NCBI RefSeq assembly: GCF_900114675.1
Contig: NZ_FOZM01000001.1
Span: 1,922,001 to 1,986,000, forward strand
DNA from: Yoonia litorea
GTDB taxonomy: Bacteria > Pseudomonadota > Alphaproteobacteria > Rhodobacterales > Rhodobacteraceae
Direction of reading: 5' to 3'
Length of the DNA: 64,000 nt
In this document: positions 24,480-32,017 of the stretch, piece by piece
Layout: every line of letters begins with the position of its first letter
Position numbering within the stretch: position 1 is the stretch's first letter
Notes under the pieces: model-generated
What the model was told of the DNA's origin: nothing
Database searches by the model: none
The model's input: only the letters and a program-made list of their open reading frames with translations
Program-made: the position numbers and the translations under genes

Positions 24480-24992
24480 ATGGAAACCTTGCGCAAAATT
24501 GACAAGAACGCCGAGCGCTGGATGCTTCTGACCTTCTACGTGATGCTCGTCATCACGATGGCCATCGAAGTGCTGCGCCGCGAGATCTTTGCTTACTCGT
24601 CAATCTGGGGCGAAGAGATCGTCCGCTACTCATTCATCTACCTTGCCTGGATCGGTGCTGCTGCTGCGGTCAAAGAACGTGCACACATCCGTATTGATGT
24701 GATCATGCACTATCTGCCGACCCGCCCGAAGGCAGTTCTCTATATTTTCGGGGACATCGTGATGCTCGTCGTCGCGCTGATTGCAGTCTACTGGTCGTGG
24801 GAAGCGGTTCACGTCTCTTGGAAGTTTGGCTCTGTGACAGACGGGCTGCGCATTTCCAAAGTGTGGTTCCTGTTGGCCGTGCCACTGGGCTTTGCCCTGA
24901 TGATCTGGAGACTTCTCCAGTCCATGCGCCGTGACTTTATTTCGCTCAAGACAGGCAAGCCTGTCTACGAGGGCGACACTCTCTTCGATTAG
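24480..24992 (+). CDS. dctQ: TRAP transporter small permease subunit
   Basis: 170 residues with four membrane helices, the standard DctQ layout. Landmarks are LTFYVMLVITMAIEVLRREI, IWGEEIVRYSFIYLAWIGAA (the EE-x-x-R motif that marks DctQ proteins), KERAHIRIDVIMHYLP and a last helix WFLLAVPLGFALMIWRLLQS. It stabilises the large subunit and helps dock the binding protein in the inner membrane. It begins after the hairpin at 24378 and ends 11 bases before the large-subunit gene. Confidence 0.9.
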   Translation: METLRKIDKNAERWMLLTFYVMLVITMAIEVLRREIFAYSSIWGEEIVRYSFIYLAWIGAAAAVKERAHIRIDVIMHYLPTRPKAVLYIFGDIVMLVVALIAVYWSWEAVHVSWKFGSVTDGLRISKVWFLLAVPLGFALMIWRLLQSMRRDFISLKTGKPVYEGDTLFD

Positions 24993-25003
24993 GGGCCAGC
25001 CAG

Positions 25004-26332
25004 ATGCTTTGGAATACTGTTCAACAAACCGTCGAGCTGGGCTGGGACTTCTATGTTCCCGTCATCCTCTTCGTTGCTCTAATCGCGCTCGCAGTCCCTG
25101 TCTGGGCCGCTATCGGCTCTTCGGCGATCCTGATGCTGCTCATGTCCGGCGACTTGCCGCTCAGCCTTGTCGGTGAGCGTCTCTTTACTGGCATTGATGC
25201 CTTTGCCCTCACGGCGATCCCCCTCTTTATTCTGACCGGCGACGTGTTGGTGCGGACGGGGTTGTCGCGAAAATTCCTCGACGTGGCCGAGGCGCTCACC
25301 TGCTTTACCAAGGGCGGCTTCGGCTCTGCGACTGTTCTTGTCTGCGGTATGTTTGCTGCCATTTCCGGTTCTGACGCGGCGGGTGCGGCTGCGGTGGGAC
25401 GCATGACCATCGCGCGGCTGGTCGAGGCGGGATATCCTCGTCCATATGCATGTGCGCTGGTGGCTGCGGGTGCCTGTACCGGCATTCTGATCCCGCCATC
25501 CATCGCCTATATCATCATCGGCCTTGTTCTGGGGATATCGGCATCAACCCTGTTTCTGGCCGCATTGATCCCCGGGCTTTGCATTCTCTTTGCGATCCTG
25601 ATCACCAACCTCGTGATGAACCGCATCTACGCCTACGAAGGCGGCGGCAACATGACATTTGGTGAATGGCTGGCCAACCTTGGCCGTTCGCTGAAGTCAG
25701 GCTGGTATGCCTTCATCGTCCCTGGCATCATCTTTTACGGCATCTTTTCGGGCCGTCTGACCCCGACCGAAGCCGGTGCGACGGCGGTGGTCGTGACGAT
25801 CATCATGGGCTTTATCCTAGGCACGCTGAAATTTGCCGACTTCCCGGCGATGTTGGTCAGCTCGGCCAAGGTGAACGGTGTCATCCTGCCGATCATCGCC
25901 TTCTCGGCACCACTCGCCGAGGCGCTGGCGATCATGGGCGTGCCACAGGGCTTCGTGACAGCTGCAACAGGTCTCTCAGACGAGCCTTGGGTTCTGATCC
26001 TGCTGATGATCGGCATCCTGATTGCTGCAGGCTGTGTGATGGAAACCACCCCGAACATCGTGATCCTCGCACCGATCCTGATGCCACTGGCCGAAAACAT
26101 CGGCATGAACGAAATCCAGTTCTGCGTGATGATGATCACCGCGCTGGGGGTCGGTTTCATCACGCCGCCGCTTGGCCTCAACCTCTTTGTTGTCTCCGGG
26201 ATTACGGGTGAATCGATCCTCAAGATCGCAGTAAAGGCCGTGCCCTTTGTGCTGTGTATGTTCGTGGTCGTTCTCTTCATCGCCTACGTTCCGGCCGTTT
26301 CGACAACGCTTCTTCCTGACATCTACAAGTAG
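25004..26332 (+). CDS. dctM: TRAP transporter large permease subunit
   Basis: 442 residues with about 12-13 membrane segments. DctM landmarks are ALTAIPLFILTGDVLVRTGL, AISGSDAAGAAAVGRMTIAR, GACTGILIPPSIAYIIIGLV (an elevator-domain loop), TPTEAGATAVVVTIIMGFIL and GFITPPLGLNLFVVSGITGE. It carries out sodium-coupled uptake of the ligand delivered by the binding protein. It starts 11 bases after dctQ and is followed 11 bases later by the hpsN-like gene, tying transport to sulfonate oxidation. Confidence 0.92.
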   Translation: MLWNTVQQTVELGWDFYVPVILFVALIALAVPVWAAIGSSAILMLLMSGDLPLSLVGERLFTGIDAFALTAIPLFILTGDVLVRTGLSRKFLDVAEALTCFTKGGFGSATVLVCGMFAAISGSDAAGAAAVGRMTIARLVEAGYPRPYACALVAAGACTGILIPPSIAYIIIGLVLGISASTLFLAALIPGLCILFAILITNLVMNRIYAYEGGGNMTFGEWLANLGRSLKSGWYAFIVPGIIFYGIFSGRLTPTEAGATAVVVTIIMGFILGTLKFADFPAMLVSSAKVNGVILPIIAFSAPLAEALAIMGVPQGFVTAATGLSDEPWVLILLMIGILIAAGCVMETTPNIVILAPILMPLAENIGMNEIQFCVMMITALGVGFITPPLGLNLFVVSGITGESILKIAVKAVPFVLCMFVVVLFIAYVPAVSTTLLPDIYK

Positions 26333-26343
26333 GACCAAACCCA

Positions 26344-27651
26344 ATGACACGCGAATACCTCAAGAAAGCGACCCTGACGGCGCAGTCCGGTGCTTCTGAT
26401 GTGCACGAGCTCGTGCAGGGCATTCTCAACGACATCGAGGCTGGCGGCGATGCCAAGGCGATGGAATATGCGGCCAAGTTCGACAAATACGATGGCAATG
26501 TCATCCTGACCGACGAAGAAGTCGCGGCTGCCGAAGCTTTGGTTCCTGCAAAGCTGAAAGAAGACATTCAGTTCGCCCATGACAACGTCAAGCGATTTGC
26601 AGAGGCGCAGAAAGCAACGGTCAGCGATATTCAGTACGAAATCGCACCAGGTTTCATCGCAGGCCAAAAGGCAATCCCCGTCGATGCAGCCGGTTGCTAC
26701 GTCCCCGGTGGGCGTTACAGCCACATCGCATCGGCTATCATGACCGTGACAACTGCCAAGGTCGCAGGCTGCAATCATATCGCTGTGGCGTCACCTCCCC
26801 GCCCCGGTGTCGGGATTGCGCCTGCGATCGTTTATGCCGCCAAGATTTGCGGTGCTGACAAAATCATCGCCATGGGCGGTGTGCAGGGTGTTGCCGCAAT
26901 GACGTTCGGCCTCTTTGGTCTGCCGAAGGCCAACATCCTTGTTGGCCCGGGAAATCAGTTTGTCGCCGAGGCAAAGCGTATTCTGTTTGGCCGTGTCGGT
27001 ATCGATATGATCGCTGGGCCAACAGACAGCCTGATCCTCGCCGACAAGACCGCCGATCCGCATATCGTCGCAACTGACCTCGTGAGCCAGGCCGAACATG
27101 GCTACAACAGCCCCGTCTGGCTGGTCACCGACGACCGTGCTCTGGCTGAGGACGTCATGAACCGCGTCCCTGAACTGATCGAGGATCTGCCCGAGCTCAA
27201 CCGCGACAATGCCCGCGCTGCTTGGCGCGACTATGCCGAGGTGATCGTCTGCAAGGATCGTGAAGACATGGCAGCCTGTTCCGACGAATACGCGCCAGAG
27301 CACCTGACAGTGCAGGCCGAAGACCTGCCTTGGTGGCTGGAGCGTCTGTCCTGCTACGGCTCGCTCTTTCTTGGTGAGGAGACCACCGTGTCCTATGGCG
27401 ACAAGGCATCCGGGACGAACCACGTACTGCCTACCTCGCGCGCGGCGTCCTATACGGGTGGCTTGTCGGTGCACAAGTACATGAAGATCGTCACGTGGCA
27501 GCAGACCACCCGTGAGGCCTCCAAGCGTGTTGCCGAGGCGACTGCCCGCATTTCACGTCTGGAAGGTATGGAAGGGCACGCCCGCGCAGCAGATGTGCGT
27601 CTGGCCAAATACTTCCCCGGCGAGAACTTCGACCTGACACCCCATGAGTGA
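26344..27651 (+). CDS. hpsN: DHPS/sulfolactaldehyde dehydrogenase HpsN (histidinol-dehydrogenase family)
   Basis: 435-residue zinc enzyme of the HisD fold. By comparison with histidinol dehydrogenase the metal ligands are Gln249 and His252 (QAEHG), Asp353 and His412, and the catalytic pair is Glu319-His320 (EYAPEHLTV). The late segment is YTGGLSVHKYMK instead of the SSGLSVWDFL of true HisD, and the gene lies in a TRAP/dehydrogenase cluster rather than a his operon. HpsN oxidises (R)-2,3-dihydroxypropane-1-sulfonate to (R)-sulfolactate in two NAD-dependent steps through the aldehyde. AGGA precedes the ATG; the end overlaps the next gene by 8 bases. Other HisD paralogs oxidise other polyols, but the ComDE genes below favour a sulfonate substrate. 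Confidence 0.85.
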   Translation: MTREYLKKATLTAQSGASDVHELVQGILNDIEAGGDAKAMEYAAKFDKYDGNVILTDEEVAAAEALVPAKLKEDIQFAHDNVKRFAEAQKATVSDIQYEIAPGFIAGQKAIPVDAAGCYVPGGRYSHIASAIMTVTTAKVAGCNHIAVASPPRPGVGIAPAIVYAAKICGADKIIAMGGVQGVAAMTFGLFGLPKANILVGPGNQFVAEAKRILFGRVGIDMIAGPTDSLILADKTADPHIVATDLVSQAEHGYNSPVWLVTDDRALAEDVMNRVPELIEDLPELNRDNARAAWRDYAEVIVCKDREDMAACSDEYAPEHLTVQAEDLPWWLERLSCYGSLFLGEETTVSYGDKASGTNHVLPTSRAASYTGGLSVHKYMKIVTWQQTTREASKRVAEATARISRLEGMEGHARAADVRLAKYFPGENFDLTPHE

Positions 27652-28405
27652 CCCTGCCCAACTCTTCGACCTTACAGGCCGTGTTGCTTGCGTCACCGGC
27701 GCAAGTGCGGGTCTGGGCCAGCGCGCGGCAACCGTGCTTGCCGCCGCGGGGGCAAAGGTCGTCGGCGTGGCACGCCGCGCCGAGATGCTGGACGACTGGG
27801 TCGCCGGTATCGGGGACAACGCGGCAGCAGTTTCGGCTGATCTGTCCAAGCGTGCGGAAATTAGTACGATATCGAACGAAATTGCCGAGTCTTTCGGGCC
27901 GCCAGATATTCTCGTGCATGCCGCAGGCATCAACACCAGAGAAACAGCCGATGAGGTGACGCCAGAAGGGTGGGACATCACAATTGATCTCAACCTTGCA
28001 GCGCCGTTCTTTCTGTCTCAAGCCTTCGCGCCAGCGATGAAGGCCAAAGGCTGGGGGCGGATTGTGAATTTCGCATCACTCCAGACCACACGGGCCTTCC
28101 CGGGCGGGATCGCCTATGGTGCCTCAAAGGCAGGGATCGGTCAGCTGACCCGCGCCATGGCAGAGGCATGGTCCAAGGACGGGATCACCGCCAATGCCAT
28201 TGGTCCGGGGTTCTTTCCGACAGAACTAACGGGTCCAGTTTTTGCCGACCCTGAACGCGCGGCGCGCAATGCTGCACAGACCTGCATCGGCCGCAACGGG
28301 GAACTGTCAGATATTGACGGGCCGATCCTGTTTCTGTGCTCTGAAGCATCGTCCTACGTGACCGGTCAGGTGCTGATGGTGGACGGGGGGTTCACGGCAA
28401 AATGA
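27644..28405 (+). CDS. hpsO: HpsO-like short-chain dehydrogenase
   Basis: 253-residue classical SDR: TGASAGLG nucleotide-binding turn at residues 18-25, the strand/loop ILVHAAGINT, and Tyr158-x3-Lys162 (YGASK) as catalytic pair, with GPGFFPTELT after it. In DHPS-degrading bacteria HpsO works with HpsP to convert the enantiomer that HpsN cannot use, through a keto intermediate. The gene starts 8 bases inside hpsN and its stop overlaps hpsP by 4 (ATGA), so the three are translated together. Taken alone the sequence would only justify 'SDR oxidoreductase'; the symbol comes from context. Confidence 0.75.
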   Translation: MSDPAQLFDLTGRVACVTGASAGLGQRAATVLAAAGAKVVGVARRAEMLDDWVAGIGDNAAAVSADLSKRAEISTISNEIAESFGPPDILVHAAGINTRETADEVTPEGWDITIDLNLAAPFFLSQAFAPAMKAKGWGRIVNFASLQTTRAFPGGIAYGASKAGIGQLTRAMAEAWSKDGITANAIGPGFFPTELTGPVFADPERAARNAAQTCIGRNGELSDIDGPILFLCSEASSYVTGQVLMVDGGFTAK

Positions 28406-29382
28406 AAGCGCTGGTTTACGACGGTGTTGAAGAACTCGGGTTCCGCGATGTGCCTGACGCGGTGCCGCAGGATGGAGAGCACCTCATCAAGATCGCGGCG
28501 GTCGGCATATGCGGGTCCGACATGCACGCCTATCTGGGCCATGATGCACGTCGCCCTGCCCCGCTGATCTTGGGTCATGAGGCTGCTGGCACGATTATTG
28601 GTGGTCAACACGACGGAATGCGCGTGACGGTCAATCCGCTAGTCACCTGCATGGAATGTCCTGCCTGCAAAGCCGGGCGCGAGAACCTTTGCCCCAACCG
28701 GCAGATCATCTCGATGCAGCCGCGCGAAGGGGCCTTTGCACAATACGTCGCCATGCCGATGCGCAATCTGGTCGAAGTGCCCGACGAGGTACCGCTCGAC
28801 AAAGCCGCCCTCGCCGAACCTCTGGCTGTCAGTTGGCACACGGCACGTCTGGCCATCGAAGCGCTGCATCCCACGATGGAGCGCCGTGCGATCGTGATTG
28901 GCGGCGGTGCGATCGGTCTCGCGGCAGCACTGGCGCTGAAAGCGATGGGTCTCGACGACGTAACCATTGCCGAGCCAAATGACACCCGCCGCGCTTTCCT
29001 GACCGAACGGTGTGGCCAGAAGGCCGTCGCGAAGGCCGAAGGTGATGCTCCAATGGTGATTGATGCCGTTGGTTTCGGCGGCACGCGCGCCATTGCCTCT
29101 GCCATTGTTCAACCCGGCGGCGTCATTGCTCATGTTGGCCTTGGTGACAGCAAAGAAGGCTTTGACGTGCGCCGCGCGACGCTACAGGAAATCATCTTCA
29201 TCGGGACCTATACCTACACGGCGCAGGATTTCCGTGATACCGCAGCAGCGATCTTCGACGGGCGGCTTGGCTCGCTTGACTGGACCGAGGAGCGGCCCCT
29301 TTCCGAAGGCGCGCAAGCCTTTGCCGATATCCGCGCGGGTGTTGTTGCTGCCCCCAAGATCATCCTTTCACCCTGGCCATAG
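28402..29382 (+). CDS. hpsP: HpsP-like zinc-dependent alcohol dehydrogenase
   Basis: 326-residue medium-chain dehydrogenase. Catalytic zinc contacts are Cys37 (GICGSD) and His59-Glu60 (GHEAAG); the structural zinc is held by Cys83, Cys86, Cys89 and Cys97 (CMECPACKAGRENLC). The Rossmann motif is IGGGAIGLAAALALK. This pattern fits the sorbitol/threonine dehydrogenase branch. With HpsO it should interconvert DHPS enantiomers via 3-hydroxy-2-oxopropanesulfonate. It overlaps hpsO by 4 bases and is followed after 24 bases by a universal stress gene. Confidence 0.78.
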   Translation: MKALVYDGVEELGFRDVPDAVPQDGEHLIKIAAVGICGSDMHAYLGHDARRPAPLILGHEAAGTIIGGQHDGMRVTVNPLVTCMECPACKAGRENLCPNRQIISMQPREGAFAQYVAMPMRNLVEVPDEVPLDKAALAEPLAVSWHTARLAIEALHPTMERRAIVIGGGAIGLAAALALKAMGLDDVTIAEPNDTRRAFLTERCGQKAVAKAEGDAPMVIDAVGFGGTRAIASAIVQPGGVIAHVGLGDSKEGFDVRRATLQEIIFIGTYTYTAQDFRDTAAAIFDGRLGSLDWTEERPLSEGAQAFADIRAGVVAAPKIILSPWP

Positions 29383-29406
29383 GCCTACTCAGACGAACTG
29401 GAGCGT

Positions 29407-29823
29407 ATGATGTACAACAAAATTCTTGTTCCCATGGCCCTCGATCATGGTGTGTCAGAGCAAACCATCAAAATTGCGCAGGGTCTTTCGGGTGGCACTG
29501 GCGAGATTATCGCACTGCACGTCTATGAGGCACCGCAGCGTTCCGTGGCCGCCTATCTTGACGAAGCAGCCGTCAAGGAGAGCATGGCAACGGCCAAATC
29601 CAACCTTGCCGAGAAGACCGCGCAATATGCGGGCGTGCGTGCTGAACTGGTGCAGGGCCATAGCGCCCGCACGATCATCGACTATGCCGCTGACAACGGG
29701 ATCGACTGCATTGTCATGGGCTCCCACAAACCGGGGCTGAGCGATTATTTCCTCGGCTCGACCGCGGCCCGCGTCGTCCAGCATGCACCTTGCGCGGTGC
29801 ATGTTGTCCGCGACCGGCCATAA
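29407..29823 (+). CDS. Universal stress protein (UspA family)
   Basis: 138-residue single Usp domain. It starts YNKILVPMALDHG and ends with the ATP-binding motif MGSHKPGLSDYFLGSTAARV followed by VQHAPCAVHVV, with the glycines and Ser-Thr of the nucleotide-binding type. Two adjacent ATGs exist (29407 and 29410); GGAG fits the second slightly better. Usp genes frequently ride in TRAP transporter operons, sometimes modulating the transporter, and this one lies between hpsP and comD. Confidence 0.88.
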   Translation: MMYNKILVPMALDHGVSEQTIKIAQGLSGGTGEIIALHVYEAPQRSVAAYLDEAAVKESMATAKSNLAEKTAQYAGVRAELVQGHSARTIIDYAADNGIDCIVMGSHKPGLSDYFLGSTAARVVQHAPCAVHVVRDRP

Positions 29824-29875
29824 CCCTCAATTCGTCACTCAGGCCATTTCCGGCTCAATCAGGAGAGTAAGACCC

Positions 29876-30382
29876 TTGAACATCGATAAGAAAATCGTGG
29901 ACGATCTGGTCGCCAACGATGTTTCGTTTGTGACCACCGTCCCTTGCAAGCAACTTGCAGGCGTGATCGAAGAAGTCGATCAACGCCCTGAAATCTTTCA
30001 CATTCCATCCAACAAGGAAGACGAGGGCATGGGCCTTTGCGCCGGTGCTTTCATGGGCGGCAAGCGCCCTGCGATCATCATGCAGAACACCGCCATTGGT
30101 GTGACCATCAATACGCTGGCCACTTTGACCCAGTTCTACAGGATGCCTTTGCCCATGATCATCAGCTACCGGGGCGAGTTGCGTGAACCCGTCGCCTGTC
30201 AGGTGGAAATGGCTGTGCATACCAAAGCACTGCTGGAACAGATGCTGATACCGACCTACCACTTCCACTGGCAAAAGGATGTCGAGGAATTCGACAACAT
30301 CCTGAAATACACATTCATGGCGAATAAACCTGTGGCGATCCTGACCGACGCCAATTTCTGGGGAGGCTACGGCGACCAATGA
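29876..30382 (+). CDS. comD: Sulfopyruvate decarboxylase, alpha subunit
   Basis: 168 residues, the TPP-pyrimidine domain of a split thiamine enzyme. Landmarks are SFVTTVPCKQLAGVIEEVD, HIPSNKEDEGMGLCAGAFMG (with the Glu that activates TPP in this region), MQNTAIGVTINTLATLTQFY and MPLPMIISYRGE. I chose TTG 29876 because AGGAGA lies 9 bases before it and the protein then begins as ComD proteins do; an ATG at 29783 lies inside the upstream gene. ComD with ComE decarboxylates 3-sulfopyruvate to sulfoacetaldehyde. Phosphonopyruvate decarboxylase is the near relative, but it is usually one chain, and no phosphonate genes are nearby. The stop overlaps comE (ATGA). Confidence 0.85.
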   Translation: MNIDKKIVDDLVANDVSFVTTVPCKQLAGVIEEVDQRPEIFHIPSNKEDEGMGLCAGAFMGGKRPAIIMQNTAIGVTINTLATLTQFYRMPLPMIISYRGELREPVACQVEMAVHTKALLEQMLIPTYHFHWQKDVEEFDNILKYTFMANKPVAILTDANFWGGYGDQ

Positions 30383-30933
30383 TCCGTTCCGAAATTCTCA
30401 AAGAGATCGCACCGATCCTGAAAGACCAGCTTATCGTCTGCAATATCGGTATTCCAAGCCAGGAATTGCATGCCATCATGGACCAGCCCAGCAACTTCTA
30501 CATGTTGGGCACAATGGGTCTGGCGTCGTCGATTGGTCTGGGTCTGGCGCTCGCACAACCAAAGACCGTGATTTCCATCGATGGTGACGGCTCGATCCTG
30601 ACAAACCTGGGCACATTGCCGACCATCGGTAACAACTGCCCCAGCAACTACATCCTGATGATCATCGACAACGGGTCTTACGGATCAACCGGTGACCAAC
30701 CGACCTACACGGGGCGCAAGACCGACCTTGCCGGTATGGCGCGTGCGGCTGGCTGCGACAACGTTGTTGAAGTGCAGGACGTAGATTGCGGCAAGGCGCT
30801 GCAAGAGGCGATCGATGCCCAGAACGGCACTGTACTGGTCGTCAAATGCGATAGCGGCAACGCCAAGATGCCTGTCATCACAATGGATCCTGTAGTGATC
30901 CGCCACCGCTTTATGGAAGCTGTCAAAGCGTAA
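30379..30933 (+). CDS. comE: Sulfopyruvate decarboxylase, beta subunit
   Basis: 184 residues forming the TPP-diphosphate domain. The thiamine motif runs from ISIDGDGSILTNLG to IIDNGSYGSTGDQPTYT, with GDG and Asn as the magnesium-diphosphate ligands; the opening LIVCNIGIPSQELHAI and MLGTMGLASSIGLGLALAQ are typical of ComE. Separate alpha and beta genes of about 170-185 residues in this order is the ComDE layout. The product, sulfoacetaldehyde, is normally cleaved by Xsc to sulfite and acetyl phosphate; xsc is not in this window. One base separates its stop from the next gene. Confidence 0.87.
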   Translation: MIRSEILKEIAPILKDQLIVCNIGIPSQELHAIMDQPSNFYMLGTMGLASSIGLGLALAQPKTVISIDGDGSILTNLGTLPTIGNNCPSNYILMIIDNGSYGSTGDQPTYTGRKTDLAGMARAAGCDNVVEVQDVDCGKALQEAIDAQNGTVLVVKCDSGNAKMPVITMDPVVIRHRFMEAVKA

Positions 30934-30934
30934 G

Positions 30935-32017
30935 ATGGCACCAAAGATCCACTCCAGCGCGGATGCCCGCCGTCTTGCACGCCGCCGTCTGCCCTGGATG
31001 GTCTTTGACTATATCGACGGTGCCGCAGGCACCGAAACAGGGGCCGCACGCAATCGTGCGGCCTTTGACGCGATCGACCTGACACCGCGCGTTCTGCGCG
31101 ATGTAAGCAAACGGTCACTTTCTGTCCCTCTTTGGGGCAAGCCAACCAAAGCCCCCTTCGGCATCAGCCCGATGGGGATGTGCAACCTCTCAGGACCTGG
31201 CGCCGATCTGATGTTGGCCCGCCTTGCCGCGCGCGAAGAGGTGCCGGTGGGCGTCTCGACCGTCGCCTCTACCCCGATGGAAAAGATGATAGAGGTGGCG
31301 CAAGGGCATGCGTGGTTTCAGCTCTATTTCTCGGGTGATGGCACTGGCACGTTCAAACTGGTCGAGCGGGCCAAGGCGGCAGGTTATGAAACCATCGTTC
31401 TGACAGTCGACGTGGCCGAGGTGGGACGCCGTCCGCGTGAGTTGCGTCACGGGTTCACCATGCCTTTCAAGATTGGTGTCAAACAGTTCATCGACTTTGC
31501 CCTACACCCGCAGTGGTCGATTTCCTCGCTGATTGCCGGCAAACCGCAAATGGCGAACTTTCTGATGGATGGCTACGATTTCGATCGCACGGAAAGCCGC
31601 GCGAAAGCCGATTTCGAGACGCTCAAGCGCCTGCGCGCGATGTGGCCGGGCAAGCTGGTCGTGAAAGGTGTGCTTGACGTCGATGACGCGCGGATGCTCA
31701 AGGCTGAAGGCGTGGATGCCATACAGGTCTCCAGCCACGGCTCAAGACAGCTCGACAGCGCGCCGCCCCCGATCCTGAAACTTGCCGAGATCCGCGAGGC
31801 GCTAGGCGCGGACTACCCGCTGTTCTACGACACCGGCTTGCGCGGCGGCGAGGACATCGTCAAAGCCTATAGGCAGGGTGCGAACTTTACCTTCTTCGGG
31901 CGAGTCCTACAGTTCGCGATTGCAGCAGGCGGAGAAGAAGGTCTGCGTCAGCTCTGGGATGTGCTCAAATCGGAAACCAGCATCACCCTCGCACAAGTCG
32001 GCGAAACGCGCTTGTAG
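30935..32017 (+). CDS. FMN-dependent alpha-hydroxy-acid dehydrogenase, candidate sulfolactate dehydrogenase
   Basis: 360-residue member of the L-lactate dehydrogenase/glycolate oxidase family. Family landmarks are VFDYIDGAAGTETG (the active-site Tyr region), APFGISPMGMCNL, WFQLYFSGD, VDVAEVGRRPRELRHGF, KGVLDVDDARML, and the catalytic His268 with Arg271 in SSHGSRQLDSAPPPI (usual form SNHGGRQLD), then GLRGGEDIVKAYRQGA at the FMN phosphate site. It begins 1 base after comE, so it is very probably the last gene of this operon. The step missing between HpsN (sulfolactate) and ComDE (sulfopyruvate) is exactly an alpha-hydroxy-acid oxidation, so sulfolactate is the best candidate substrate. This is inferred from context; lactate or glycolate cannot be excluded. 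Confidence 0.75.
   Translation: MAPKIHSSADARRLARRRLPWMVFDYIDGAAGTETGAARNRAAFDAIDLTPRVLRDVSKRSLSVPLWGKPTKAPFGISPMGMCNLSGPGADLMLARLAAREEVPVGVSTVASTPMEKMIEVAQGHAWFQLYFSGDGTGTFKLVERAKAAGYETIVLTVDVAEVGRRPRELRHGFTMPFKIGVKQFIDFALHPQWSISSLIAGKPQMANFLMDGYDFDRTESRAKADFETLKRLRAMWPGKLVVKGVLDVDDARMLKAEGVDAIQVSSHGSRQLDSAPPPILKLAEIREALGADYPLFYDTGLRGGEDIVKAYRQGANFTFFGRVLQFAIAAGGEEGLRQLWDVLKSETSITLAQVGETRL

Noticed and set aside
26344-27651. Reading the HisD-like gene as true histidinol dehydrogenase
   Set aside because: No his genes are nearby, the late active-site segment differs (GLSVHKYMK), and it lies in a TRAP/SDR/ADH/ComDE operon typical of DHPS use.
29876-30933. ComDE considered as phosphonopyruvate decarboxylase
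   Set aside because: Two separate chains in ComD-ComE order with sulfonate dehydrogenases upstream; no phosphonate mutase or phosphonate genes in the window. Not fully excluded.
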